From: Myxococcota bacterium
GTDB taxonomy: Bacteria > Myxococcota_A > UBA796 > CAJQPC01
Assembly (NCBI GenBank): GCA_023150845.1
Contig: JAKLKD010000038.1
Span: forward strand, 1-35,785
Direction: 5' to 3'
DNA: 35,785 bases
The position numbers were made by a program, and so were the translations under genes. How positions within the stretch are numbered: position 1 is the stretch's first letter; each line of letters opens with the position of its first letter. This document shows, one piece after another, positions 15,733 through 24,800 of the stretch. A model generated the notes under the pieces. The model was given only the letters and a program-made list of their open reading frames with translations. It was not told the DNA's origin and made no database searches.

Positions 15733-16803
15733 TCAGGTCGGGTCGGGCTTCGGGGTGGTGGGGCCGCTCTCGGGCAGGGTGGGCTTGGCGATGTACGCCT
15801 CGTCCGCGGGCTTGCCGGTGAGGGTCTTGAGGAAGGCCTCGATGTCGTTGACCTGCTCCGGGGTCAGCTCACGGCCGAGCTGGTGGGTGGCCATGAGGCT
15901 GATCATCTCGGGCAAGGTCGCAACGGAGCCATCGTGCAGGTACGGCGCGGTCTTCTCGATGTTCCGCAGCGAGGGCACCTTAAACATCAGCTTGTCAGCC
16001 TCGTTCTTGGTGACGTCGAAGCGGCCCATGTCCTTGGTCTCCCAAGGCTTCACGACGCCGAGCTTCTGGTACATCGTGCCGCCGAAGGTGCTGCCCATGT
16101 GGCAGGAGCCGCAGCCGACCTCCATGAAGGTCTTGAGGCCCTTCTGCTCGGCCTCGGTGATGGCCTTCTCGTCGCCGCTGACGAACTGGTCGTAGCGCGA
16201 CGGGGTCACGAGCTTACGCTCGAAGGCGCCGATGGCCTTCGCGATGTTGTCGTAGGTGATGGGGTCGGCCTCACCGGGGAAGGCCTTGGCGAAGAGCTCG
16301 GCGTAGCCGGGGATGGACTTGATCACGGCCACCACGGCGTCGCCGGAGGCCATGCCCATCTCGACGGGGTTCAGCACCGGGCCCTTGGCCTGCTCCTCGA
16401 CGTCCGCGGCGCGGCCGTCCCAGAACTGCACGGTGTGGAAGGCGGCGTTGTAGACCGTCGGGGAGTTGCGCCCGCCGAGCTGACCCTTGTGGCCCGTGGA
16501 CGTCGGCTTGTTGTCGACGCCGAAGTTGTCGAGCATGTGGCAGGAGTTGCAGGAGATGTCGTGGTTTTTGGAGAGGCGGGTGTCGTAGTACAACATCCGG
16601 CCGAGCTCGATCTTCTCGTTCGTGATCGGGTTCTTGTCGTTGGGGGCCTCGGCCTTGAGCGCGGGCCAGACGCCCGAGGCGGACTTGATGAGCTCCGCGG
16701 CGGCGCTGGGCTGGGCGGCGGGGGGCGGCTCCGCGGGCTTGGGAGGCTCGGCGGGCTGTGAGCAGCCTGCCAAGAAGGCGAACAGCGCGAGCTGAAGGAT
16801 CAT
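15733..16803 (-). CDS. ccpA: Di-haem cytochrome c peroxidase lipoprotein (CcpA/MauG family)
   Basis: The enzyme reduces hydrogen peroxide to water in the periplasm using electrons from c-type cytochromes. The 356-residue protein has a lipobox LAGC (Cys14), a Pro/Ala-rich linker, and two haem-binding motifs: CNSCH (Cys85, Cys88, His89) and CGSCH (Cys231, Cys234, His235). Family signatures GRNSPTVYNAAF (111-122) and FKVPSLRNIEKTAPYLHDG near the C-terminus are complete. The lipid anchor is less usual than the free periplasmic form. GGAG eight bases upstream supports the ATG at 16803. A 7-1-7 palindrome resembling a PerR box overlaps the predicted -35 region. It lies 54 bases after the ThiE/TenI-like gene on the same strand, next to the divergent superoxide dismutase region. 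Confidence 0.95.
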   Translation of the reverse strand: MILQLALFAFLAGCSQPAEPPKPAEPPPAAQPSAAAELIKSASGVWPALKAEAPNDKNPITNEKIELGRMLYYDTRLSKNHDISCNSCHMLDNFGVDNKPTSTGHKGQLGGRNSPTVYNAAFHTVQFWDGRAADVEEQAKGPVLNPVEMGMASGDAVVAVIKSIPGYAELFAKAFPGEADPITYDNIAKAIGAFERKLVTPSRYDQFVSGDEKAITEAEQKGLKTFMEVGCGSCHMGSTFGGTMYQKLGVVKPWETKDMGRFDVTKNEADKLMFKVPSLRNIEKTAPYLHDGSVATLPEMISLMATHQLGRELTPEQVNDIEAFLKTLTGKPADEAYIAKPTLPESGPTTPKPDPT

Positions 16804-16837
16804 GGGGGTCTCCGGGGGCTGGTGGGAACGAAGGGCG

Positions 16838-16866
16838 ATTTAACCACAGGCTTAGATTCAGTCTAA
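16838..16866 (-). promoter_or_regulatory. Promoter of ccpA with PerR/Fur-like 7-1-7 palindrome
   Basis: TTAGATT-C-AGTCTAA occupies 16852-16866. It is a 7-1-7 inverted repeat (6 of 7 pairs match) in an AT-rich island within GC-rich DNA. It agrees at 10 of 14 arm positions with the PerR consensus TTATAATnATTATAA. On the minus strand TAGACT (16865-16860) and TTAAAT (16843-16838), 16 bases apart, form a plausible promoter, so a bound repressor would cover the -35. The palindrome also contains the stop codon of the upstream thiamine gene. Confidence 0.5.
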
Positions 16867-17526
16867 TCGAGCGCCGCAGAATCTCTCTGATGGAGAATAA
16901 GCCAGGGCGTCGAGGAGGGTGCGACACCTCAACTTGAGCGACTCAGGCGTCGGTGACCCGCCGAAGATCGCGTGGATCACGGCGGCGCCGTAGACGCCCT
17001 CCGCGCGGAGCGCCCGGGCCTCGTCTGGGCCGACGCCCCCCAAGGCGAAGATCGGCGCGTCGAGGGCCGCCTGGGCGCGCCCCAAGGCCACCGCGCCGAG
17101 GGTCGGGCGGCGATCTTCGGGCTTGGAGCCCGGAGAATAGGCCGGGGAGAGCGTGACGTAGGACGCCCCGGCGGCGACGGCGGCCTGGGCCCCGGCGAGG
17201 CTGTGGCAAGACTGGCCCCAGCGCAGGCCCTCGGGGCGCGAGTCCCCGTCGCGCAGGTGAACGGGCAGACGAAGCGCCCTCGCGACGGCGAGCGCCCCTG
17301 GGCAGCGTATGTGCAGGATCAGCCCGGGGAGCCGATCAACGAGGGACTCGGCGAGCGCGGCGAGGGCCTCCCCCTCAAGCCAAGGCTCACGCAGGACGAG
17401 CTGGTGGGCCCCGGCCTCGGCCAAGGCCTCCGCGGCGACGAGGAGCCCTCGGGCGTCGAGCCCCTCCCCGGGCGAGATCGGCAAGAGGCGCCGCGCGGCC
17501 CCCTCCCCTGCGGCCCCTGCGCTCAT
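16858..17526 (-). CDS. ThiE/TenI superfamily protein (thiamine biosynthesis)
   Basis: The 222-residue product has the TIM-barrel features of the thiamine-phosphate synthase/TenI superfamily: [22 protein letters not shown] and [11 protein letters not shown]. ThiE joins the thiazole and pyrimidine halves of thiamine; TenI aromatises the thiazole product of ThiG. The Asn-Asp pair that ThiE uses for Mg-pyrophosphate binding is not present at the expected strand, which reads [14 protein letters not shown]. The histidine of the SCHS motif, equivalent to the TenI catalytic His, is present. A tautomerase role is therefore as likely as ThiE. The start ATG overlaps the thiG stop (ATGA), so the two genes are coupled. 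ThiS and ThiH are not nearby. Confidence 0.75.
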   Translation of the reverse strand: MSAGAAGEGAARRLLPISPGEGLDARGLLVAAEALAEAGAHQLVLREPWLEGEALAALAESLVDRLPGLILHIRCPGALAVARALRLPVHLRDGDSRPEGLRWGQSCHSLAGAQAAVAAGASYVTLSPAYSPGSKPEDRRPTLGAVALGRAQAALDAPIFALGGVGPDEARALRAEGVYGAAVIHAIFGGSPTPESLKLRCRTLLDALAYSPSERFCGARLD

Positions 17527-18308
17527 CCGTCCGCGCCGGGGCGCTTCACCGAGAGCATCATGTCCATCGGGCTCGACGCGCTGGCGTGCAGGCGCTTGGG
17601 GATACGCCCGGCCTCATAGGCGAGGCGCCCGGCCTCGACGGCGAGGCGCATCGCCGTGGCCATCTTCACCGAGTCCTTCGCCCCGGAGACCGCGGTGTTG
17701 AGCAGCACCCCGTCGGCCCCAAGCTCCATCGCGATCGCCGCGTCCGAGGCCGTGCCGACCCCCGCGTCGACGATCACCGGCACCTGGGCCCGCTCCAGGA
17801 TGAGCGCCAGGTTGTGGGGGTTCCGGATGCCGAGACCCGAGCCGATGGGCGCGCCCAGGGGCATCACGGCGGCGCAGCCGATGTCCTCAAGCTTCTGGCA
17901 GAGCACGGGATCATCGGTGCAGTAGGGCAGCACGGTGAAGCCCTCGTTCACGAGCACCCGCGCGGCCTCCAGGGTGCCTTCAGAGTCGGGGTAGAGCGTG
18001 CGCGGATCCCCGATGACCTCAAGCTTGAGCAGGTCCGTCTCCAGGAGCTCCCGGGCAAGCCGGGCGGTGATGATCGCCTCCTCCGCCGTGAAGCAGCCCG
18101 CGGTGTTCGGCAGCAGCAAGATCTCGGAACGATCAATAAAGTCGAGGATGCTCTGCTCCTGCATGCCCAGATCGACCCGGCGCACGGCGACGGTGGCCAT
18201 CCGCGCCCCCGACGCGAGGTGGCAGGCGCGCATCTCCTCAAAGCTCCGGTACTTGCCCGTGCCGATGATGAGCCTGGACTGAAGCGTGTACTTGCCGATG
18301 GTGAGCAT
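17523..18308 (-). CDS. thiG: Thiazole synthase ThiG
   Basis: ThiG forms the thiazole phosphate of thiamine from 1-deoxyxylulose-5-phosphate, a glycine imine and the ThiS thiocarboxylate. The ATG at 18308 ([20 protein letters not shown]) is chosen over the open frame reaching 18473 because the family begins here; this gives 261 residues. The active-site lysine is Lys95 in LLKLEVIGD. The phosphate-binding end ([30 protein letters not shown]) is described here by its span near residues 185-215. The stop overlaps the downstream ThiE/TenI-like start. No THI-box (TPP riboswitch) consensus was found in the 163-base leader, which holds a GC-rich hairpin around 18340-18362. ThiS must be encoded elsewhere. 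Confidence 0.95.
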   Translation of the reverse strand: MLTIGKYTLQSRLIIGTGKYRSFEEMRACHLASGARMATVAVRRVDLGMQEQSILDFIDRSEILLLPNTAGCFTAEEAIITARLARELLETDLLKLEVIGDPRTLYPDSEGTLEAARVLVNEGFTVLPYCTDDPVLCQKLEDIGCAAVMPLGAPIGSGLGIRNPHNLALILERAQVPVIVDAGVGTASDAAIAMELGADGVLLNTAVSGAKDSVKMATAMRLAVEAGRLAYEAGRIPKRLHASASSPMDMMLSVKRPGADG

Positions 18309-18400
18309 CTGGGCCTCCGAGCGCGCCCCCCTATCGCGGCGCAGGCCCCCGCGCCGCGCAAGCTCCTCGGCGACCTGGACTACCGTGGGCCTCGTCTCGC

Positions 18401-18428
18401 TTGACAGCCGGTCAGCACGGGATAGCCC
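18401..18428 (+). promoter_or_regulatory. Candidate sigma-70-type promoter of sod
   Basis: A perfect TTGACA (18401-18406) is followed after 16 bases by a weak TAGCCC, with an overlapping GATAGC slightly upstream. It lies 44 bases before the sod ATG at 18472, which is preceded by a CGGAGG ribosome site at 18461-18466. Confidence 0.45.
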
Positions 18429-18471
18429 CGAACCACGACCCGACTCACAAGACCACCCCTCGGAGGCACTC

Positions 18472-19068
18472 ATGGCCCAGCAGCTCCCCGCGCTCCCCTA
18501 CGCCTACAACGCCCTTGAGCCCCACATCGATGAGCAGACGGTCCGCCTGCACCACGACATCCACCACAACGGCTACGTCGTCGGCCTGAACACCACCCTC
18601 GACAAGCTCGCCAAGGCCCGCGAGACCGGCGACCACTCCGCCGTCCCCGGCCTCATGAAGGATCTGGCCTTCCACAGCTCCGGCCACGTCCTCCACACGC
18701 TCTACTGGGAGAGCATGGCCCCCAACGCCGGAGGCGAGCCCACGGGCGCCTTGGCCGACCAGATCGTGAAGGACTTCGGCTCCTTCGCGGCGTTTAAGGC
18801 CCAGTTCACCGCCGCCACCGTCGGCGTGAAGGGCTCGGGCTGGGGCGTGCTCGCCTGGAGCCGCGACTACCAGAGCCTGCAGATCGTCGCCCCCGAGCAG
18901 CACCAGAACCTCGCCGACTGGGGCTCCACCCCGCTCCTCGTCTGCGACGTCTGGGAGCACGCCTACTACCTCAAGTACCAGAACAAGCGCGCGGCCTACG
19001 TCGAGTCCTTCTGGAGCCTCGCCAACTGGGCTGGCGCCGCCGCCCGCTTCGGGGCCGCGAAGGGCTGA
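18472..19068 (+). CDS. sod: Superoxide dismutase, Fe/Mn family
   Basis: This enzyme converts superoxide to peroxide and oxygen. The ATG at 18472 is chosen over the open frame from 18286 because of the CGGAGG site and because the family begins [16 protein letters not shown]. The 198-residue protein has all four metal ligands: His27 ([13 protein letters not shown]), His75 ([10 protein letters not shown]), Asp159 and His163 ([16 protein letters not shown]). The metal-tuning position 15 residues before Asp159 is His144 (EQHQN), as in the iron enzyme of Mycobacterium tuberculosis, rather than the Gln of classical manganese enzymes. Iron or cambialistic use is therefore likely. No signal peptide is present, so it is cytoplasmic. 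It is divergent from thiG and close to the peroxidase that would remove its product. Confidence 0.96.
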   Translation: MAQQLPALPYAYNALEPHIDEQTVRLHHDIHHNGYVVGLNTTLDKLAKARETGDHSAVPGLMKDLAFHSSGHVLHTLYWESMAPNAGGEPTGALADQIVKDFGSFAAFKAQFTAATVGVKGSGWGVLAWSRDYQSLQIVAPEQHQNLADWGSTPLLVCDVWEHAYYLKYQNKRAAYVESFWSLANWAGAAARFGAAKG

Positions 19069-19113
19069 TCCAACACGGCGCCGGGGACGCCGGGCTCACC
19101 CCCCCGTCCCCGC

Positions 19114-19123
19114 GCTACACTGG
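19114..19123 (+). promoter_or_regulatory. Candidate -10 element, probably leaderless start of the secreted-protein operon
   Basis: GCTACACTGG contains TACACT at 19116-19121, seven bases before the ATG at 19129, so transcription would begin at or just before the start codon. No Shine-Dalgarno sequence is present. The same ten bases occur upstream of the gene at 7559. Confidence 0.4.
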
Positions 19124-19128
19124 TCATT

Positions 19129-19575
19129 ATGCCCGTACTGCTCTTCATCGTCGCGCTCTTCGGCTGCGGCCAACAGACGCTCTGCGAAGATCGCGCTGAC
19201 GACGCCGACTGCGACGGGGTCCCCGACGCCGCCGACCAGTGCGGCGCCACGGTCCAAGGCCCTGTAGACCGCCTCGGCTGCGCCGACAACGAGCGCGCTG
19301 GCTGTGTGGTGCTCGCCGAGTCCCCTGAGGACGGCGCCCGGGCCCGGGACGAGGCGCCTGCCCGCTGGAGCGGCACCTGCGACGTGTACCTGCTCCAGGT
19401 CAGCGATGACCCCAGCTTCCCCCCCGGCGCCACCCGCACCGTCTCCCGCACGACCGGGGAGACCGCCACCCTGACCCCAGGCGTGGCCGAGGAGCGCTAC
19501 TGGCGTGTCCAAGGCGGCGTGCGCGGCGAGACGGCCTCGTTCTCGACGCCCCCGCGTAAGATTCGGTGGCGTTGA
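19129..19575 (+). CDS. Small Cys-rich lipoprotein with TSP3-like calcium motif
   Basis: The 148-residue product has a lipoprotein signal with lipobox LFGC (Cys13). A short Asp/Cys-rich segment DADCDGVPDAADQCG resembles one thrombospondin type 3 calcium-binding repeat. The C-terminal ~90 residues look like a small beta-sandwich (VYLLQVSDDPSFPPG, ERYWRVQGGV) similar to the domain at residues 540-635 of the next protein. The two may share a fold or interact. The gene is the first of the six-gene secreted-protein operon, and its stop overlaps the next ATG by one base. The role is unknown. Confidence 0.75.
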   Translation: MPVLLFIVALFGCGQQTLCEDRADDADCDGVPDAADQCGATVQGPVDRLGCADNERAGCVVLAESPEDGARARDEAPARWSGTCDVYLLQVSDDPSFPPGATRTVSRTTGETATLTPGVAEERYWRVQGGVRGETASFSTPPRKIRWR

Positions 19576-21845
19576 TGATGCCGACGTTCACGCTCTTGGC
19601 CGCCTGGAGCGGCCTCGCCTTCGCCCAAGAGGACGACAACGGCCCCTGCCTGGACGCCGGCGTGCTCTACGAGGACGTCACCGAGGCCAGCGGCGCCGTC
19701 GCCTACGGCAACTCCTTGGGCGTGTCGATGAACGACATCGACAGCGACGGCGACATCGACCTCTACGTCGCCACGGGGCCCTCCCGGGTGGAGCACACGC
19801 TCTATTACCCCGGCGAGAGCCTGCTCTACCTCAACGACGGCGACCTCACCTTCACCGAGGTCGGCGCGCTCTGGGGCGTAGACGACCAGTGTGAGGACCG
19901 CTCGCCGATGTTCGGCGATCTCGACAACGACGGCCTCGCCGACCTCTACGTCACGGTGAACGGCCGCAACCTCTACCTGCGCAACACCGGCCAGGGCCGC
20001 TTTGAGGACCTCACCTATGAGGCCGGGGCCGCAGGCCACGGGGGCTGGGGACACCAGGGCTTCCTCTTCGACTACGACCGCGACGGCTTCTTGGACGTGT
20101 TCTTCACCAACGGGCCCGAGGACGGCTCCGGGGAGAACGTGCTCCTGCGTAACCAAGGCGACGGCACCTTCGCCGACGCCACGGCGGAGGCCGGGGTCGC
20201 TGGGGATCCTTCGGGCAAAGGCGCCTGCGTGCTCGACGCCGACACCGACGGCTGGCCGGACATCTTCGTGCCGACAGGCCGCGAGTACGGCAACCACCTC
20301 TACATGAACCAAGGCGACGGCAGCTTCCGCGACGAGGCCCACGGCCGCGGCGTCGGGGACCCTGAGCGGCGCTTCGGCGTCGGCACGGTCTGTGAGGACT
20401 TCGACAACGACGGCGACCCCGACATCGTGCTCGTGACCCACGACAAGGTCTGGACGGGAAACCAGGTCTTCCGCAACGACGGCGGGGCCTTCGTCGATGT
20501 TGGGCCGGCCTCGGGCCTCGCGGAGTGGCTCGACGGCCACGGCTTAGGCGCCGCCGACATCAACCTCGACGGCCTGCTCGACGTGGTGATGTCCGGCATC
20601 AAGACCCAGCCCTACGTCTTCTTGAACCAGGGCGGGATGCGTTTTGAGCGTGTCTGTGAGGGCGCCGGGGTGGAGCAGACCGAAGGCGTCACCTGGTCCG
20701 TCGTCGCCGGGGACATGACCAACGACGGTTACCCCGAGATCGTGATCTCCAACGGCCTCGGGCGCAGACCTCGGGCGAACGCGCTCTTTCGGCACCTCGG
20801 CGGCGACGCGCACTACCTGACCGTCGAGGTCCAAGGCGTGAGCCACAACCCCTCGGCCTTGGGCGCCGTGGTCCAGGCGAAGGTCGGCGACACGACGCTC
20901 ACGCGCTGGGTCGGCGCCTGGTCGTCCTTCGACTCCCAGGGACCCTTGGCGATCACCTTCGGCCTCGGCGACCAAGCCGTCGTCGATGAGCTCACCGTCA
21001 CCTTCACGAACGGCGTCGTGCAGACCTTGACCCAGGTCGCCGCGGACCAGGCCATCGTCGTCCGCGAGGAGGTCAGCCGCCCCGACGCCGACCACGACGG
21101 CGTGCCCGACGAGTGGGACCTCTGCCCCGAGACCCGCCTCGGCCAGCTCCACGACGCCGACGGCTGCGCGGCGAGCCAACGCGCCGGGCTGCCGCTCGGC
21201 CTCGTGTCCCCCGAACAAGACGCCGTGCTCACCGTGCCGCCGATCTTCCGCTGGGAGGGCGAGTTCCGCTCCGCCGTGGTGCAGGTGTCCCTCGACGGCA
21301 CCTTCGGCGCGGCGAGCCGCTTCGACTTCGGGCCCTATGATCTCGGCGGCGCCCAGCTCACCGACGCCGACTGGGCGGCGCTCTTGGACGAGAGCGACGG
21401 CGCCCGGGCGCTCTTGTGGCGGGTCGTGGCGGTCGGCGACAACGGCGAGACGGCGGTCACCGCCCCCCGGCGCTTCTACGCCGCCCAGCCCACCGAGGTC
21501 GTAAACATCCCCTTCGGCGCGAACCTCTTCATCCCCGCGCACATCGTCGTGCCCGTCGGCACCACGGTGACCTGGTGGAACGACCCGGTCTCCGCGGGCA
21601 ACCTCCAGGCCGAGCCCCACGACGTGCAGCTCGTGGACTCGACGGGCCTCATCGTCTCGCCGATGGCGGCGCTCAACGCCGCGGGCGTCTTCACCTGGAC
21701 CTTCGACGCCGTCGGCCAGTACAACTACATCTGCCAGCGCCACAGCGGGCCCGGCTGGGCGGGAGACACCCCGATGGAGAACACCGGGATCCTCCGCGCG
21801 GATGGGCCCTACCGCTGCATGGCGGGCACGGTGACGGTCCGATGA
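19575..21845 (+). CDS. CRTAC1-like protein fused to a C-terminal cupredoxin
   Basis: The ATG at 19575 is preferred (GTG 19566 is possible); it gives 756 residues and a signal peptide ending GLAFAQ. Domains in order are: VCBS/FG-GAP repeats (about 20-400, e.g. DIDSDGDIDLYVATG), ASPIC/UnbV domain (about 405-500), one TSP3-type calcium segment (503-535, DADHDGVPDEWDLCPE), a beta-sandwich (540-635), and a plastocyanin-like cupredoxin (640-756). The type 1 copper ligands appear as His682 (EPHDVQL), Cys720 and His723 (YICQRH), and Met749 (CMAGTVTV). Between His723 and Met749 the loop is about 20 residues longer than in plastocyanins. The product is probably periplasmic or extracellular, with a possible electron-transfer role. 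The stop overlaps the next start (ATGA). Confidence 0.88.
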   Translation: MMPTFTLLAAWSGLAFAQEDDNGPCLDAGVLYEDVTEASGAVAYGNSLGVSMNDIDSDGDIDLYVATGPSRVEHTLYYPGESLLYLNDGDLTFTEVGALWGVDDQCEDRSPMFGDLDNDGLADLYVTVNGRNLYLRNTGQGRFEDLTYEAGAAGHGGWGHQGFLFDYDRDGFLDVFFTNGPEDGSGENVLLRNQGDGTFADATAEAGVAGDPSGKGACVLDADTDGWPDIFVPTGREYGNHLYMNQGDGSFRDEAHGRGVGDPERRFGVGTVCEDFDNDGDPDIVLVTHDKVWTGNQVFRNDGGAFVDVGPASGLAEWLDGHGLGAADINLDGLLDVVMSGIKTQPYVFLNQGGMRFERVCEGAGVEQTEGVTWSVVAGDMTNDGYPEIVISNGLGRRPRANALFRHLGGDAHYLTVEVQGVSHNPSALGAVVQAKVGDTTLTRWVGAWSSFDSQGPLAITFGLGDQAVVDELTVTFTNGVVQTLTQVAADQAIVVREEVSRPDADHDGVPDEWDLCPETRLGQLHDADGCAASQRAGLPLGLVSPEQDAVLTVPPIFRWEGEFRSAVVQVSLDGTFGAASRFDFGPYDLGGAQLTDADWAALLDESDGARALLWRVVAVGDNGETAVTAPRRFYAAQPTEVVNIPFGANLFIPAHIVVPVGTTVTWWNDPVSAGNLQAEPHDVQLVDSTGLIVSPMAALNAAGVFTWTFDAVGQYNYICQRHSGPGWAGDTPMENTGILRADGPYRCMAGTVTVR

Positions 21846-24800
21846 GCCCCCTTCTCGCCCTCTTCGCCGCGGCGGGGCTCAGCCGCGCGGGCGCCCTGGA
21901 CGCCTTGCCGTCCTTGACCGGCCCCGGCGTCGGCCAAGGCCCCACGGTCGCGATCCCCGCCGGGGATCTCAACGGCGACGGCCTCGGCGACCTCGCCGTC
22001 GGTGTGCCCGCGGACGACGGCGGCGCCGGGCACGAGTCCGGCGCGGTCTACCTCATCCTCGACGTGGCGGCGCTCACGCCCTTCACGCCGATCAGCGACG
22101 CGGGCGTGGCGCTCCGCGGCGAGACGGCCCAGGCCTACGCGGGCTCCGACCTCGCCGCCCTGGGGGACACCGACGGCGACGGCCTCGGTGATCTGGCCAT
22201 CGGCGCGCCGGAGGCGTCGATTGACGGCAAGCCCGCCGTCGGGAAGGTCTACATCCTCACCGGGGCGAACACCCCGGTCGTGGACGGAGAGCTCGGCGCG
22301 CTGCCCTACGCCCACGGCGTGGAGGAGTGGGGCCGTCTGGGCGCCCGGGTGTACGCCACCGGGGACGTGAACAACGACGAGCGCGCCGATCTCGCCGTCG
22401 GCGCGCCTTACCCCACCCCGAGCGGCGACGTCGGCGTCGGTTACGCGGCGCTGCTCCTCACCCCTGAAGGCGGCTTCTCCGGGACGACCCGGGTGACCGT
22501 CGAGTACAGCGCCGCCGGGACCCGCACGACGACGGCCGACGAGGTCTGGCTCTATTTTGACTCCGGCACGCTCTTTGGGCGCGCCCTGGCGGTGATGCCA
22601 GACCTCAACGGGGACACCCGCCCCGACTGGCTCATCGCCGCGCCGGGCATCGGCATGCACGACCACGGCGCCCCGCCGCCCCCAGACACCGGGCGCTACA
22701 CCGGCGCGGACGGGGTCAACGGGCACAGCACGGGGTCGGTCTACCTCTTCGCCGGGCGCAGCCGCGCCGAGCGCCAAGAGGAGCCCTTCGTCACGCCGAC
22801 CGAGGCCTTGGGCGAGATCAGCGGCGTCGGGCTGGAGGAGCTGGCCTGGATCATCGTGCCGACGCCCTCGGGCGGGGCGCTGCTCGCGGCCCCCGAGTCC
22901 GAGCGGGTGTACTACTTCACGACCTTCACCGGCTCCCAGACGAGCGACGACGCCGACGGGGTGCTCCAGGGCTTTGACACCCAGCTCAGCGGCTGGGGCC
23001 TCGCGCTCTGGGACGACACCGAGCCCGCCGTGCTGCTCTCCGAGCCCGGCCACCTCGGCGGCCTGGGGCGGGTGGCGCTCCTGCCTCTGCCTGAGGGGGA
23101 GATGAGCGTGCAGGACGACAACCTCGGCATGCTCGACGGCTGCCAGCCCGACGGCCTCGCCGGGGCCTCGGTGCGCTCGGCGTCCGGCCCCGACCCCAAA
23201 GGAGAGGACCGCCCCTGGGCGGCGATCACCGCGCCCCGCGCGAGCGCCCGGGCCTGGCAAGACGGCCTCGTCTACGTCTTGACCGCGGACTCGACCGCCT
23301 GGGACGCCGAGTGCGCTGAGGTGCTCTACCCCGAGGCCCCGGACAACGACGGCGACGGCTTCGTGGCCACTGAAGACTGCGACGACGCCGCGGCCTGGCG
23401 TTACCCCGGCGCCCCCGAGGTCTGCAGCGACGGCGTAGACGACGACTGTGACGCCGTCGCGGACCAGAGCTGCGGCCCAGCCCTCGAGGACAAGGGCTGC
23501 GGCGCCTGCTCGGCGGGCGACGGCTCCGACAACACGCCTTGGCTCGCGCTCGGCGCGGCCCTCGCCATCGGCCTCCGGCGGCGCGGGAAGCTCGGGGCCC
23601 TGCTCGTGGCGGGCGGGCTCGGCGTCAGCGCGGACGTACACGCCCAGTCCTTGACCGACGTGGACGCCTCGGCCGCGGCGATCCTCACCTTACAGGGCAG
23701 CGGCGCCTACGAGTTTGTGCACGGCCCGGTGCGCTCGGGTGTGCTCGACGGCCAGGCCGTGCTCGCCGTCGGAAACTACCAGGGCACGAGCGTCCTCCAC
23801 AGCGCGGGGGAGGTCCAGCTCCTGCCGATGAATGAGCTGGGCGGCGTCGTGGACCTGCTCACCGCCCCGGTCACCCTGCATGGCGAAGAGGAGCACGACT
23901 ACTTCGGGGTCGACCTCACCTTCTCCGAGGAGGGCCTCCTCGTCGGCGCCGACAAGACCGGCCTCACCGAGCGTGAGCCCGGCGTCGTGAGCCTGTGGAC
24001 GAGCCCCCTCGCGACGCCCGGCGTGCGCGGCTTTTATGAGGCCGAGCTGCTCTTGACCGGCGACGGCAACTCCGACGCCTTCGGCCGCCAGCTCGCCGTG
24101 GGGGACCTCAACGGCGACGGCGCCGAAGACTGGGCCCTCGCCGCGCCGCAGCAGGACCGCGGCGAGCTGCTCTCCGCGGGGACGGTCTGGATCCTCCACG
24201 GAGGGAGCGGCGGCGCGGTCGGCGAGCAGCGGGTGCGGGACCTCGCGACGGCGTCGATCGGCGGCGACCGCCTCGGCGCGGGCTTCGGCTGGCGGCTCTT
24301 AGCCCCGGGCGACCTCGACGGCGACGGCCAGGACGACCTCATCGTCGGTGACCTCTCCGGCCCGACCACCCTCGGAGGTCGCCTGCACGTCTACACCGAG
24401 GTCGTCCCTGGCGACACCAACGCCCCGGTCGGGGCCTGGTCATCCTCGACGGCGAACGACCGCGCCGGGGAGGGCCTCGCCGCTGGGGATCTCGACAGCG
24501 ACGGCGCCTTGGACGTGATGATCGGCTCCGCCGCCCACGGGCGCGGGAATGGCCGCCTGTGGTGGGTGCGCGGGGCGCCCGCGGGGCAGATTGACCTCGA
24601 CGACGCGGCCGTCGCGACGATGGACGGCGTCGGCGCCGAGGGGCGCGGCGCTTCGCTGGCCGTGGGGCCCTCGCTCCTGGTCGGGGCGCCCTTCGGGGAT
24701 CGTGTGTTGAGCCTCGATGAGACCTTCACCCCCGCCGTCTCCTTACGCGGCGGTGACGAGCTAGGGGCGTGGGTCTCGTGGGTGAGTGATCTTGACGGTG

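Noticed and set aside
18309-18471. Possible TPP riboswitch or thiS gene upstream of thiG
   Set aside because: No CTGAGA/ACCTGA-type THI-box core was found, and the short open frame upstream does not end in the Gly-Gly of ThiS.
20544-21743. Minus-strand 399-codon ORF under the CRTAC1-cupredoxin gene
   Set aside because: It is a Val/Gly/Asp/Arg-rich antisense shadow of periodic Asp-rich repeats; no start context or domain. The same applies to the long antisense frames at 21809-23641, 24761-26209 and 28696-30864.
21416-21841. Upstream extension of the polyprotein frame
   Set aside because: The frame is open, but this part is Arg/His-rich shadow of the cupredoxin gene; the ATG at 21842 with ATGA overlap and a hydrophobic start is preferred.
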